A stretch of DNA of 64,000 nt from Parasporobacterium sp. (GTDB lineage: Bacteria; Bacillota; Clostridia; Lachnospirales; Lachnospiraceae): contig JAFUBX010000006.1 of NCBI GenBank assembly GCA_017459985.1, positions 87,678-151,677 of the forward strand, written 5' to 3'. Position 1 is the stretch's first letter; every line of letters starts with the position of its first letter. Of the stretch, positions 1 to 7,889 are shown piece after piece. The notes beneath the pieces were generated by a model, which was not told where the DNA came from, ran no database searches, and was given only the letters and a program-made list of their open reading frames with translations. The position numbers and the translations under genes are program-made.

Positions 1-574
1 CCGGAAGTTCAAATTCGCAATTTCTTCCGTAATCTGTCTGCTTCATGATGTGCTGATCGTCATTGCCTTCTTCGCAATCTTCCGGATGTCTGTCGGCAAC
101 TCCTTTATCGCCTGCATCCTGACCATCGTTGGTTACTCCATCAACGCGACCATCGTTATCTTCGACCGGATCAGGGAAAATCTTGCAGACACCACGATCA
201 ATCATGATCTGAAATATGTGATCAACCGCAGTATCTCCCAGTCCATGTCCCGGAGTATCCTGACATCGGCCACCACCTTTGTGACGGTATTATTCCTGTA
301 CATCCTGGGTGTGGAATCCATGAAGGCCTTTGCTCTTCCGCTGGCAGTCGGTATCATCGCCGGTGCATTCTCCTCCGTCCTTATTGCAGGATCCCTGTTC
401 TATATTCTGCATAAGAAAGAGGAAAGAGTCAGCCTGACGAAGATCCCTAAGGCAGCTGCCCAGGTCGCTGACGGGGCCGCCGCCGCTGCAGCCACTGCTG
501 TAGAAACCGTGGAAACGGCAAAGAAGAAAATCACAGCTAATCCGAACCATAAGAAGAAAAAACGGAAACAGTAA
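1..574 (+). CDS. secF: Protein translocase subunit SecF, C-terminal part
   Basis: This is the 3' end of a gene that begins before the window; the open frame runs from base 2 to the TAA at 572-574. The protein is a membrane subunit of the SecDF complex, which uses the proton-motive force to help pull exported proteins through SecYEG. The visible part has the family motif GYSINATIVIFDRIREN in a transmembrane helix, then three further hydrophobic segments. The usual Asp in GYSIND is Ala here. The tail is alanine-rich and then strongly basic (ends KKKKRKQ), consistent with a cytoplasmic end. It could equally be the SecF half of a fused SecDF. secF close to recJ is a common arrangement in Clostridia. 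Confidence 0.9.
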   Translation, partial: RKFKFAISSVICLLHDVLIVIAFFAIFRMSVGNSFIACILTIVGYSINATIVIFDRIRENLADTTINHDLKYVINRSISQSMSRSILTSATTFVTVLFLYILGVESMKAFALPLAVGIIAGAFSSVLIAGSLFYILHKKEERVSLTKIPKAAAQVADGAAAAAATAVETVETAKKKITANPNHKKKKRKQ

Positions 575-589
575 TTGATCCGGAAATCG

Positions 590-624
590 ATGGCTGTCTG
601 TGTGAGGAACGCACAGGCAGCCAT
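590..624 (+). terminator. Possible intrinsic terminator after secF
   Basis: An inverted repeat starts 16 bases after the secF stop: ATGGCTGTCTGTG pairs with CACAGGCAGCCAT across a 9-base loop. The following T tract is short (TTTGTCGTG), so termination may be weak. Confidence 0.5.
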
Positions 625-653
625 TTGTCGTGTCAGGGAATTTTTTCCGGAAA

Positions 654-679
654 GGCGAAATAGCCGGGGCTATTTCGCC
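654..679 (+). other. Perfect 11-bp hairpin upstream of the exchanger gene
   Basis: GGCGAAATAGC and GCTATTTCGCC form a perfect stem with a CGGG loop. There is no T tract on either side, so it is not a typical terminator. It lies about 90 bases before the ATG at 769 and could be an mRNA leader structure. Confidence 0.4.
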
Positions 680-768
680 GGAACGGAGAAAACGGCAAAG
701 CGATTTTCGGGCAGGTGCATAAACAGAAAATTAACAGATTGAGATTTTCAGATATAAGGAGTTTAAAC

Positions 769-1842
769 ATGATTGTACCTATTTTGTTGTTTGTTGTGGG
801 GCTGGTCTGTCTGATCAAGGGCGGGGACTGGTTTGTGGACGGAGCAGTAAGCCTGGCCCATCGGCTGAACCTGCCGGAGATTCTGATCGGAGCAACGGTG
901 GTTTCCATTGGAACCACTCTGCCGGAGGTCATGGTTTCGGCAACATCGGCAGCCACCGGCCACGGGGAACTGGCCTACGGCAACGCCATCGGTTCCATTA
1001 TCTGCAATACGGCCCTGATCGCGGCATTGACCATGGCCATTCGCCCGGCAAAGATTGACCGGAAGAACCTGGTAGTGCCTTCTATCGGCTTTTTCCTCGC
1101 CGCTGCGATTTACTGTGTGATCTCCTATGTGACCAAGACTTTTACCCGGATGACGGGGATCATTTTGCTATTCATGTTCGTGATCTATATGATCATCAGC
1201 GTAAGGCAGAGCCTCAGCAGCCGCAGAATCAGCGGACTGAATGGATCCTTCGCCGCTTCGGCCGCCGGAAGTGATGTACCTTCGGCTGCCGGGAGCGATG
1301 TGACTTCGACCGTCGGAAGTGATGTACCTTCGGCTGCCGGGACGGATACATCTGGTACTGTCTCCGGAGAGATGCCGACCTGGAAAATGATTCTGTTCCT
1401 GGTGCTGGGAGCAGCCCTGATTGCGGTCGGCGCCCGGTTGCTGGTGGATAACGGCACGAAGATTGCGGAAGGCCTCGGAGTCCCCGAATCTGTGATCGCC
1501 CTGACCTTTGTTGCTCTGGGAACTTCCCTGCCGGAACTGGTGACCGCCATTACCTCTCTGGCCAAGGGACATGGCGCCTTATCCGTCGGCAATATCATTG
1601 GAGCCAATCTGTTTAATCTGGTTCTGGTAAGCGGAATCTCTATTACCATTCAACCCTTTGACCTGCCTTCCTCCAAGCTGCTTTTCGGATACAATGCTTC
1701 GTTGATCCTGGATATTCCGCTGATGGTGCTTGTGATGCTGATCCTGGTTCTCCCGGCGCTGATAAAAGGAAAACTTTATCGGTGGCAGGGCATCGTGCTG
1801 CTCATTCTGTATGCTGGATTCTGCGCGACCCAAGTGCTGTAA
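769..1842 (+). CDS. Calcium/sodium antiporter, CaCA family (YrbG-like)
   Basis: The protein is a 357-residue integral membrane cation exchanger expected to swap Na+ (or H+) for Ca2+ across the cytoplasmic membrane. Both signature alpha repeats are visible: GATVVSIGTTLPEVMVSATS followed by GNAIGSIICN near the N-terminus, and FVALGTSLPELVTAITS followed by GNIIGANLFN in the second half; the Glu of each PE pair is the expected cation ligand. The start is ATG 769, preceded by ATAAGGAG at a good distance; an upstream in-frame ATG at 715 has no such site. The loop between the two halves carries four tandem copies of an eight-residue repeat (AAGSDVPS-like), which is not typical of the family. Confidence 0.85.
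   Translation: MIVPILLFVVGLVCLIKGGDWFVDGAVSLAHRLNLPEILIGATVVSIGTTLPEVMVSATSAATGHGELAYGNAIGSIICNTALIAALTMAIRPAKIDRKNLVVPSIGFFLAAAIYCVISYVTKTFTRMTGIILLFMFVIYMIISVRQSLSSRRISGLNGSFAASAAGSDVPSAAGSDVTSTVGSDVPSAAGTDTSGTVSGEMPTWKMILFLVLGAALIAVGARLLVDNGTKIAEGLGVPESVIALTFVALGTSLPELVTAITSLAKGHGALSVGNIIGANLFNLVLVSGISITIQPFDLPSSKLLFGYNASLILDIPLMVLVMLILVLPALIKGKLYRWQGIVLLILYAGFCATQVL
1261..1356 (+). repeat. In-frame 24-bp tandem repeat, four copies
   Basis: Four consecutive 24-base units encode AAGSDVPS-like octapeptides in the central loop of the exchanger. Copies 1 and 3 are most alike. The unit is a multiple of three, so copy-number change would keep the frame. Confidence 0.85.
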
Positions 1843-1873
1843 GTGTATCTGTAACAATGATTCCGGAAAGTTA

Positions 1874-2090
1874 CCGCAATGCTCGACATTTCTGACAGGG
1901 GCTGCCGAAAAAATGCAGCAATGCGTGAGATTTTCGGCAGGCACCTTCGAAAGGCCATGATTTTGCCGAAAAAATGCAGCAATGCGTGAGATTTTTGACA
2001 GAAATCGTCCTCTGAGAGCCTCCTTGACGAAAAAATGCAGCAATGCGTGAGATTTTCGGCAAGGCTTGACGAAAAATTGCAGCATTGCGG
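1874..2090 (+). repeat. 217-bp nested-palindrome element, copy A
   Basis: The element is bounded by CCGCAATGCT (1874-1883) and its exact reverse complement AGCATTGCGG (2081-2090). Inside are three 37-base units (1903-1939, 1964-2000, 2025-2061), each starting TGCCGAAAA or TGACGAAAA and ending TTTTCGGCA or a close variant. They are separated by two 24-base spacers, giving an exact 61-base period. After a 5-base gap follows a terminal half unit from 2067. The core of each unit can fold as ATGCA-GCAA-TGCGT, a stem capped by a GNRA-type loop. No coding frame of merit lies here. Confidence 0.85.
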
Positions 2091-2158
2091 AAATCTGCCC
2101 GGCTGAGACTTTACGGCATGCAGTCTACCGCCAATATGGAACCAGACACGACAGAAAG

Positions 2159-2190
2159 AACGGGGGTTGCCAAAAAAGGCAATCCCCGTT
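2159..2190 (+). other. 13-bp hairpin with A6 loop just before recJ
   Basis: AACGGGGGTTGCC (2159-2171) pairs with GGCAATCCCCGTT (2178-2190) across AAAAAA; the only non-Watson-Crick position would be a G-U pair in RNA. No T tract follows. It ends 12 bases before the probable recJ ATG, so it may limit or regulate recJ translation, or be a weak terminator for upstream transcription. Confidence 0.55.
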
Positions 2191-2202
2191 AAACTGTTTC
2201 AT

Positions 2203-3990
2203 ATGGAAGAGTGGAAAGTGTATGCGAAAAAGGCGGATTTTTCCGCGGTCTCAAGGCAGTTCCGGATCTCCCCACTGCTGGCCAGAATCCTGCGAAATAA
2301 GGATCTGATCGAAGAGGAGGAAATCCGCAGATATCTCTATGGAAATCTGCAGGACCTGTATGATCCCTTCCTTATGAAGGGGATGCATGAGGGAACGGAA
2401 CTGACTGCACGGACAATACAGAGCGGAGGGAAGATCCGGATCATTGGCGATTATGATACGGATGGAGTCTGTTCGGCCTACATTCTGCAGACCTATCTGA
2501 GTGCTGCCGGGGCGGACGTGGATGTGCGTCTGCCGGACCGGATCGCCGAAGGATACGGGATGAGTCCCAAAATGGCGGAGGAGGCGGAAGCAGACGGAAT
2601 CTCTTTGATCATCACCTGTGACAACGGGATCTCTGCTTTCGAAGCGGTGGCCTACGCCGAAATCCACCATATCCCCGTGATCGTCACGGATCATCATGAA
2701 CCTTCCGGTTCTCTGCCGGAAGCAAGTATTATCATTGACCCCAAGCAGGAAGGCTGTACCTATCCCTTCCGGGAACTGTGCGGCGCCGGCGTTGCCTATA
2801 AATTCGTGCAGGCGCTGGACCGGACGTTGCAGGACCCGGGCAGTGCAGTGCAGCCGCAGCCTTCGATACAGCCACAGGCACAGCCTGAATCGCAGCCGCA
2901 GATGGATGCGCTTCTGGATGCGCTTTTGCAGTATGTCGGGATCGCGACCATCGCGGACGTTGTACCTCTGATGGACGAGAACCGGATTTTCGCGGCGGAA
3001 GGACTAAAGCGGCTCCGCAGCAATCCGAACAAGGGGCTGGCCCGCCTGTCCGAGGTCCGGGGGCTCGAATTGTCCCGGGTTACTTCTGAGATGGTGGGGT
3101 ATATCATTTCCCCCTGTATCAATTCCGCCGGAAGACTGGAAACCGCCGATCTGGCATATCAACTCCTGAAGGAAGAGGAGGACGATAAGATCCTGGAACT
3201 GGCGGTACGGCTGTCACAGCTCAATGACCGGAGAAAGGAACTGACAGCGAAGCAGGAGATGGAGGCCATTTCCAAGCTGAAATCCCGGGAGATCGACGGA
3301 GTGCTGAACGAGCAGATCCTGGTGGTGTATCTTCCACAGGCCCATGAAAGCGTCGCCGGCATCATTGCAGGGCGGCTGAAGGAAGAGTATCACCGCCCGG
3401 CCATCGTCGTGACAGATTCCCTGAACGGGCTGAAGGGGTCTGGGAGATCGACGGATTCCTATAATATGATCCGCGGTTTGCGGGAAAAAGAAGAACTGTT
3501 TCTCCATTGCGGCGGCCATGCGAAGGCCTGTGGATTCACACTGCGTTCATCAGGGGACGGAAATGAGACCGTGAAACGGTTGTCTCTGGAACTGAATCAG
3601 ATGCTTCCGCCGGGGCAGGTATGCAGCGACAGAGTCGTATGGATCGATATCCCGCTGCCGTTCCGTTATATTAAAGAAGAATTTGTAAAGGAACTGGAGA
3701 TGCTGGAGCCCTTCGGCTGCGGGAACGAAAAACCGGTATTTGCCCAGAAGGACGTGACAGTCAGGGAGGCGGTGATTCTCGGCCGGAACCGCAATCTTCT
3801 GAAGATGATGCTGGAAGACAGCGCCGGCGATCAGATCCCGGGGATCTTTCTGGGAAGCGAGCAGAAAGTGCAGGCGGAATACGAAAAAGTCAATACTGCC
3901 TCGAAGATCTCCATTCTGTATTATCCGGAGATCAATGAGTTTCGGGGGATCCGCACGCCCCAGGTGAGAATCCGGGAAATAAAAATTTGA
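2203..3990 (+). CDS. recJ: Single-stranded-DNA-specific exonuclease RecJ
   Basis: RecJ degrades single-stranded DNA 5' to 3' in recombination and repair. The DHH-family catalytic motifs are present: GDYDTDG around residue 83 and DHHEP around residue 163. The DHHA1-type motif GGHAKACG follows near residue 437, and a C-terminal OB-like region completes a normal 595-residue length. Between the DHH and DHHA1 parts there is an unusual Pro/Gln-rich insertion (about residues 212-236). The start is uncertain: ATG 2203 gives the normal N-terminus but has no clear ribosome site, while an in-frame TTG at 2167 lies inside the hairpin just upstream. Its neighbour secF fits a known Clostridia gene order. 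Confidence 0.9.
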   Translation: MEEWKVYAKKADFSAVSRQFRISPLLARILRNKDLIEEEEIRRYLYGNLQDLYDPFLMKGMHEGTELTARTIQSGGKIRIIGDYDTDGVCSAYILQTYLSAAGADVDVRLPDRIAEGYGMSPKMAEEAEADGISLIITCDNGISAFEAVAYAEIHHIPVIVTDHHEPSGSLPEASIIIDPKQEGCTYPFRELCGAGVAYKFVQALDRTLQDPGSAVQPQPSIQPQAQPESQPQMDALLDALLQYVGIATIADVVPLMDENRIFAAEGLKRLRSNPNKGLARLSEVRGLELSRVTSEMVGYIISPCINSAGRLETADLAYQLLKEEEDDKILELAVRLSQLNDRRKELTAKQEMEAISKLKSREIDGVLNEQILVVYLPQAHESVAGIIAGRLKEEYHRPAIVVTDSLNGLKGSGRSTDSYNMIRGLREKEELFLHCGGHAKACGFTLRSSGDGNETVKRLSLELNQMLPPGQVCSDRVVWIDIPLPFRYIKEEFVKELEMLEPFGCGNEKPVFAQKDVTVREAVILGRNRNLLKMMLEDSAGDQIPGIFLGSEQKVQAEYEKVNTASKISILYYPEINEFRGIRTPQVRIREIKI

Positions 3991-4015
3991 ATTAATTATC
4001 CGGTAATGGTATAAT
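3987..4015 (+). promoter_or_regulatory. Promoter P1 upstream of the transglutaminase pair
   Basis: TTGAAT (3987-3992), a 17-base spacer and TATAAT (4010-4015) with the extended TG base pair at 4007-4008. The -35 box overlaps the recJ stop codon. A leader of about 150 bases would precede the ATG at 4175. Confidence 0.65.
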
Positions 4016-4108
4016 TTATTAGTTTGAGTGCTGAAACATGAATGACTCTTCCATTGTGCTAATTGCCGTTGGAAATACAGATAGAATTGTGCATATTTTG
4101 TGATAAAT

Positions 4109-4137
4109 TTGACTTTCGGTTTTCAGAAGCATACAAT
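4109..4137 (+). promoter_or_regulatory. Promoter P2 upstream of the transglutaminase pair
   Basis: TTGACT (4109-4114), a 17-base spacer and TACAAT (4132-4137). The predicted start is near 4144, about 30 bases before the ATG at 4175. Two promoters in series suggest that the gene pair is regulated separately from recJ. Confidence 0.65.
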
Positions 4138-4174
4138 GCACGGGTAAAAACCGGAATCAGGTCAGGAATTATTT

Positions 4175-5857
4175 ATGCGTACAGGATCAGGAAAACGATC
4201 AGGATATAACAGAACCACAGGGAGCAGGACCGGCCGTCTTTATTCCAGACGGACGGCCAAGAAGATCAACAAGATTTTCCTGGATGAAGAATCAAAGGTC
4301 ATCCGGACAGAATCCTATTACGGCAATCCTGCGGGCAGGTCCCGCAACTATGAATCCGCCACTTACGATGATTATTACGACAATCTTCCCGCTAAGAAAA
4401 ACAAAAAAGGAAAGATGGGCGTGGCAGCAACGATCGTGGCAGCGTCCCTGATCGTGGTGATCCTCGCCCTTGTACTGGTGGGACTGGCGCTCTTAAAGCC
4501 CCAGTCGGAAGCCCGGATCGATCTGGCCGCCGTGAATTTCTCGACCCAGACCGCCAGTGCCTTGGAAGGCAGCCCGGGAGACTCGGCAGCCCCCGTGATC
4601 TACGGCGTTATGCCCATTGTGGTTTATTCCGGTCACTCCGTTGCCTACAAGGACGGGATCTATCTGAGCGATGACAATGATTCCAACCCGAATCTGGAGA
4701 TCGATAATTCCCAGGTGGACCTGACGGTCCCCGGAGTCTATCCCGTCACCTATATCGCCCGGGATCGGGACGGCAATGTCACCGAAGAGCTGACGACCGT
4801 CACCGTGCTGGAAGGAACCGAGCTGATCAGCGAGGAAGAGATCAATCAGCTGGCGGACCGGGTGCTGGAAGCCATCATTCCGGATGATACCATTTCCGAT
4901 GAAATGAAGTGCCTGAAGGTCTATGAGTACCTTCATGCCATCGGTTACGTGGACGAGGTCCATTCCCCTGACTGGCTCCAGAATGCCTACTGGATGCTGA
5001 CAAAGCGGGAGGGAGACTGCTTCTGCTATTATTCTGTTGCGCGGCTTTTGCTTACCAGACTGGGCTATGAAGTCATGGAAGTCAGGAACAACAACAACTA
5101 TGTGCATTACTGGTGTCTGGTCAGCATCGACAAGGGAGCTACCTGGTGGCATTTCGATGCCTGCTGCTGGAGCTGGGGAGAAGACGGGATCCTGTGCCTT
5201 GTAAGCGACCGGTATCTCGCCGAGTTTACCCGGAGACATATGACATCAGACGGCAGACTGATCCATGCCTGGGATATGACTCTTTACCCGTCCACGCCCG
5301 CCGAGGATTTCTGGACAGATGAAGACCGTGCAGTGATCTACGAGGATGGCCTGATCGATGTGGATGTGTCCCATGATCCGAATGATGAAAGATGGGAAAA
5401 TGACGGCTGGGAGAATTATCAGGTTCCCTATTATCTGCCGGCAGACGAGAACATCTATAACTACAGTGCAGAGAGTACGGCGGCCTACGGCGAACAAGTT
5501 CCTGATCCGCAGGCGGATGCATATGATCCCTATAACGGGCAGACCGATCCGGCAGCCGAAGACGGAATCTATTACCAGGACGGGACCTATGATCCTTACG
5601 GGACAGATCAGCCGGACGAAACCTATGTTCCGGAGGAAACCTACGCTCCGGAAGATTCCTATTATGAAGAGCCCCTGACGGAAGACGTTTATTATACGGA
5701 GGATCCGGCAGCGGACTGGGATGGCGATACGTATTACGAAGATCCGTATGCCGGGGAACCGGCGGTTTCGGACGAGTATACCGAATCTTATATTGAACCC
5801 ATCACAGACCAGGTATTTGACGACAGCGTCGTGATTGTAGAAGACGGAGCATACTGA
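4175..5857 (+). CDS. Membrane-anchored Ig-like/transglutaminase-like protein
   Basis: A 560-residue protein with a basic cytoplasmic N-terminus and one transmembrane helix at about 82-107. An Ig-like (DUF5011-type) domain follows at about 140-213, then a transglutaminase-like core. The expected catalytic triad is visible as Cys282 (GDCFCYY), His311 (VHYW) and Asp328 (HFDACCW). The last 150 residues are an acidic tail rich in Tyr, Asp, Glu and Pro, probably disordered outside the cell. Such proteins are usually surface peptidases or crosslinkers; the substrate is unknown. The next gene is a paralogue starting 8 bases after this stop. The ribosome site (TCAGGAATTATTT before ATG) is modest. Confidence 0.75.
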   Translation: MRTGSGKRSGYNRTTGSRTGRLYSRRTAKKINKIFLDEESKVIRTESYYGNPAGRSRNYESATYDDYYDNLPAKKNKKGKMGVAATIVAASLIVVILALVLVGLALLKPQSEARIDLAAVNFSTQTASALEGSPGDSAAPVIYGVMPIVVYSGHSVAYKDGIYLSDDNDSNPNLEIDNSQVDLTVPGVYPVTYIARDRDGNVTEELTTVTVLEGTELISEEEINQLADRVLEAIIPDDTISDEMKCLKVYEYLHAIGYVDEVHSPDWLQNAYWMLTKREGDCFCYYSVARLLLTRLGYEVMEVRNNNNYVHYWCLVSIDKGATWWHFDACCWSWGEDGILCLVSDRYLAEFTRRHMTSDGRLIHAWDMTLYPSTPAEDFWTDEDRAVIYEDGLIDVDVSHDPNDERWENDGWENYQVPYYLPADENIYNYSAESTAAYGEQVPDPQADAYDPYNGQTDPAAEDGIYYQDGTYDPYGTDQPDETYVPEETYAPEDSYYEEPLTEDVYYTEDPAADWDGDTYYEDPYAGEPAVSDEYTESYIEPITDQVFDDSVVIVEDGAY

Positions 5858-5865
5858 TCATATTT

Positions 5866-7074
5866 ATGACAGGCGGAAACGATTTGAGCAACAGAGAAAA
5901 AGAACAGCTGAACGAAATCTATAAGCAGAGAAAGGAATTCAGAGACAGGAAACGGCGGACCATGAGGTTCACCGGAATATTTGCCTGCACTCTGATTCTT
6001 CTTGCCCTCTGTGCGGTTGTGACCGGCGCTCTGTATATTATAAAGAATTCTCCGGACCGGTTCTTTGTGGTCATGAGAGACCGCAAGCCCCCGGTGGCTA
6101 CGGTCCATAATGCAGTTTCCGCCAACGGAAAGACCTACCAGATCGAGGATTTTGTCGACAATGTGGATGATATTACCGATGTTTCCATGTCCTTCGTGGA
6201 AGCCCCGGATTATGATACCGACGGGAATCAGAAGGTGGTGATCCGGTTCACGGATGAAGCCGGGAACTATACCGATCAGGCGCTGAATCTGAATGTCTAT
6301 CATGATACATCCGCCCCTGTGATCTATGCGGATGACGATGTTTATGTGTTCTGGAACGACGCCATTTCCTACAAGAGCTTCGTGAGCGTTGAAGATGATT
6401 ATGACGAGGAATGCGAGCTGGAGATCGACAACAGCCAGGTGGACGTTACCAAGGTGGGCGACTATGATGTCATCTATACTGCCCGGGACAGTGTGGGAAA
6501 TGAGTCCTCCAAAACCGTGCATATCCATGTGCTGGAGCCGGATACGGATGAGTATTATCTCATGAAGGCCAATGAGCTGTGCGATAAGATTCTCGCCCAG
6601 ATCACCTATGAAGGCATGGATGATCTGCACAAGATCTGGGCTGTGTATTTCTACGTACGTGATATTCCCTACGTATTGACAGATTACACCCGGAATTACA
6701 TCCGGGAGGGATATAAGATGCTGAATGAATACCGGGGAGACTGCTATGGCAGTTACTCCGCGGTCCGTCTGCTTCTGGACAGGGCAGGGATCACCAATAT
6801 CCCGATCCAGACCGATGAAACCTACACCCGGCATTTCTGGAATATGGTGACTCTGGACGGCGTTAACTGGTATCATGTGGATGCCACAAACTGGACGGAG
6901 TGGGGGTACATCCCCAACATGTGCATGATCAGCGATGTCCGTCTGGACGAGATCTCCGCCCAGCACGGCGGGACCCATTACCATATCAAATCCGACTATC
7001 CGGAGACTCCCTACAACAGCATGCCGGTGCCGGAGGATATCTCGGCAGCGTACGGCGTGTATGACTGGAGCTGA
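5866..7074 (+). CDS. Second Ig-like/transglutaminase-like membrane protein
   Basis: A 402-residue paralogue of the preceding protein with a short charged N-terminus, a transmembrane helix at about 34-58, and two Ig-like segments (about 75-146 and 150-223). The transglutaminase-like domain has Cys293 (GDCYGSY), His323 (RHFWN) and Asp339 (HVDATNW) in the right order. The second Ig-like segment shares the phrase LEIDNSQVD with its neighbour, so the pair probably arose by tandem duplication. It lacks the long acidic tail. A TTG at 5884 preceded by AGGCGG is an alternative start. The two proteins probably act together at the cell surface. Confidence 0.75.
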   Translation: MTGGNDLSNREKEQLNEIYKQRKEFRDRKRRTMRFTGIFACTLILLALCAVVTGALYIIKNSPDRFFVVMRDRKPPVATVHNAVSANGKTYQIEDFVDNVDDITDVSMSFVEAPDYDTDGNQKVVIRFTDEAGNYTDQALNLNVYHDTSAPVIYADDDVYVFWNDAISYKSFVSVEDDYDEECELEIDNSQVDVTKVGDYDVIYTARDSVGNESSKTVHIHVLEPDTDEYYLMKANELCDKILAQITYEGMDDLHKIWAVYFYVRDIPYVLTDYTRNYIREGYKMLNEYRGDCYGSYSAVRLLLDRAGITNIPIQTDETYTRHFWNMVTLDGVNWYHVDATNWTEWGYIPNMCMISDVRLDEISAQHGGTHYHIKSDYPETPYNSMPVPEDISAAYGVYDWS

Positions 7075-7143
7075 TGACGGGTAAGACGCCTGATCCGGAA
7101 ACAAAGGCTTGGTTTCCGTAAAACTCTTGAGAAGGAGAACTGC

Positions 7144-7875
7144 ATGGTTAACGGCAAAAAGGTACTGGGTGTGATCGGAGGCATGGGGCCCATCGCCACT
7201 TCCTTTTTTATGGAACTGGTGATCAAAATGACAGATGCGGCCACAGACCAGGATCACCTGGACATGATCATATATAATATTCCATCGATCCCCGACCGGA
7301 CTTCCTATATCCTGGATCATTCCAAATCGAGTCCGCTCCCCGTGATCCTGGATATTGCGGAGAAACTGGAAGAGCAGGGCGTGGAGTTTCTGGCAATGCC
7401 GTGCTGCACGGCCCATTATTTTCAGGAGGAGCTGGAACGGTCGCTGCACAAGCCCTTTGTGAATATCATCAAGGCAACCGTGGGATATTTAAAGGAGCGG
7501 GGGATCCGCCGGGTGGGCGTTATGGCCACGGACGGAACCATGAACGCCGGATTGTTCCGGCAGGAGCTGGAGGAGAACGGGATGGAGATCGTCTGCCCCT
7601 CCCCGGAGCGGCAGAAGGATGTCATGCACATCATCTATCAGAACGTCAAGGCCAACAAACCCGCGGAGATGGACCGGTTTCACCGGGTCGGAGACGAGCT
7701 GAAGGCGGGCGGCGCCCAGGCCATTATCCTGGGCTGCACGGAACTGTCCCTGGTGAAGAGAGACAATGACGTGGGTCCCGGGTTTATCGACGCCATGGAA
7801 GTGCTGGCGCAGCAGTCCCTCCTGTCCTGCGGCTCGGTATTAAAGGAAGAGTATAAAGAACTGATTTCAACCTGA
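7144..7875 (+). CDS. Aspartate/glutamate racemase family protein
   Basis: A 243-residue cofactor-independent amino-acid racemase of the Asp/Glu family, which interconverts L and D amino acids using two cysteines. The first cysteine motif is MPCCTAH (Cys87, with Cys88 where most members have Asn) and the second is LGCTE (Cys198). The N-terminal GGMGPIATSFFM is typical of the family. Start ATG 7144 is preceded by GAAGGAG. It is the first gene of a dlt-like operon and ends 14 bases before the adenylation enzyme, suggesting that it supplies the D-amino acid for that pathway. The actual substrate (Asp, Glu, Ala or another) cannot be read from sequence. Confidence 0.8.
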   Translation: MVNGKKVLGVIGGMGPIATSFFMELVIKMTDAATDQDHLDMIIYNIPSIPDRTSYILDHSKSSPLPVILDIAEKLEEQGVEFLAMPCCTAHYFQEELERSLHKPFVNIIKATVGYLKERGIRRVGVMATDGTMNAGLFRQELEENGMEIVCPSPERQKDVMHIIYQNVKANKPAEMDRFHRVGDELKAGGAQAIILGCTELSLVKRDNDVGPGFIDAMEVLAQQSLLSCGSVLKEEYKELIST

Positions 7876-7889
7876 TCGAGGAACGATAT

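Noticed and set aside
1903-2061. CRISPR array
   Set aside because: Regular repeats and equal spacers invite the idea, but spacers are only 24 bases, units are long palindromes with half units at the ends, and no cas gene is present in the window.
1579-2085. Minus-strand frames containing KISRIAAFFR-like sequence across the repeat element
   Set aside because: They are created by the 37-base units being read through; the same phrase recurs at every copy of the element and there is no start site or codon pattern of a real gene.
2167-2202. TTG 2167 as the recJ start
   Set aside because: It lies inside a 13-bp hairpin and adds 12 residues with no RecJ character; ATG 2203 gives the normal N-terminus, though its ribosome site is also weak.
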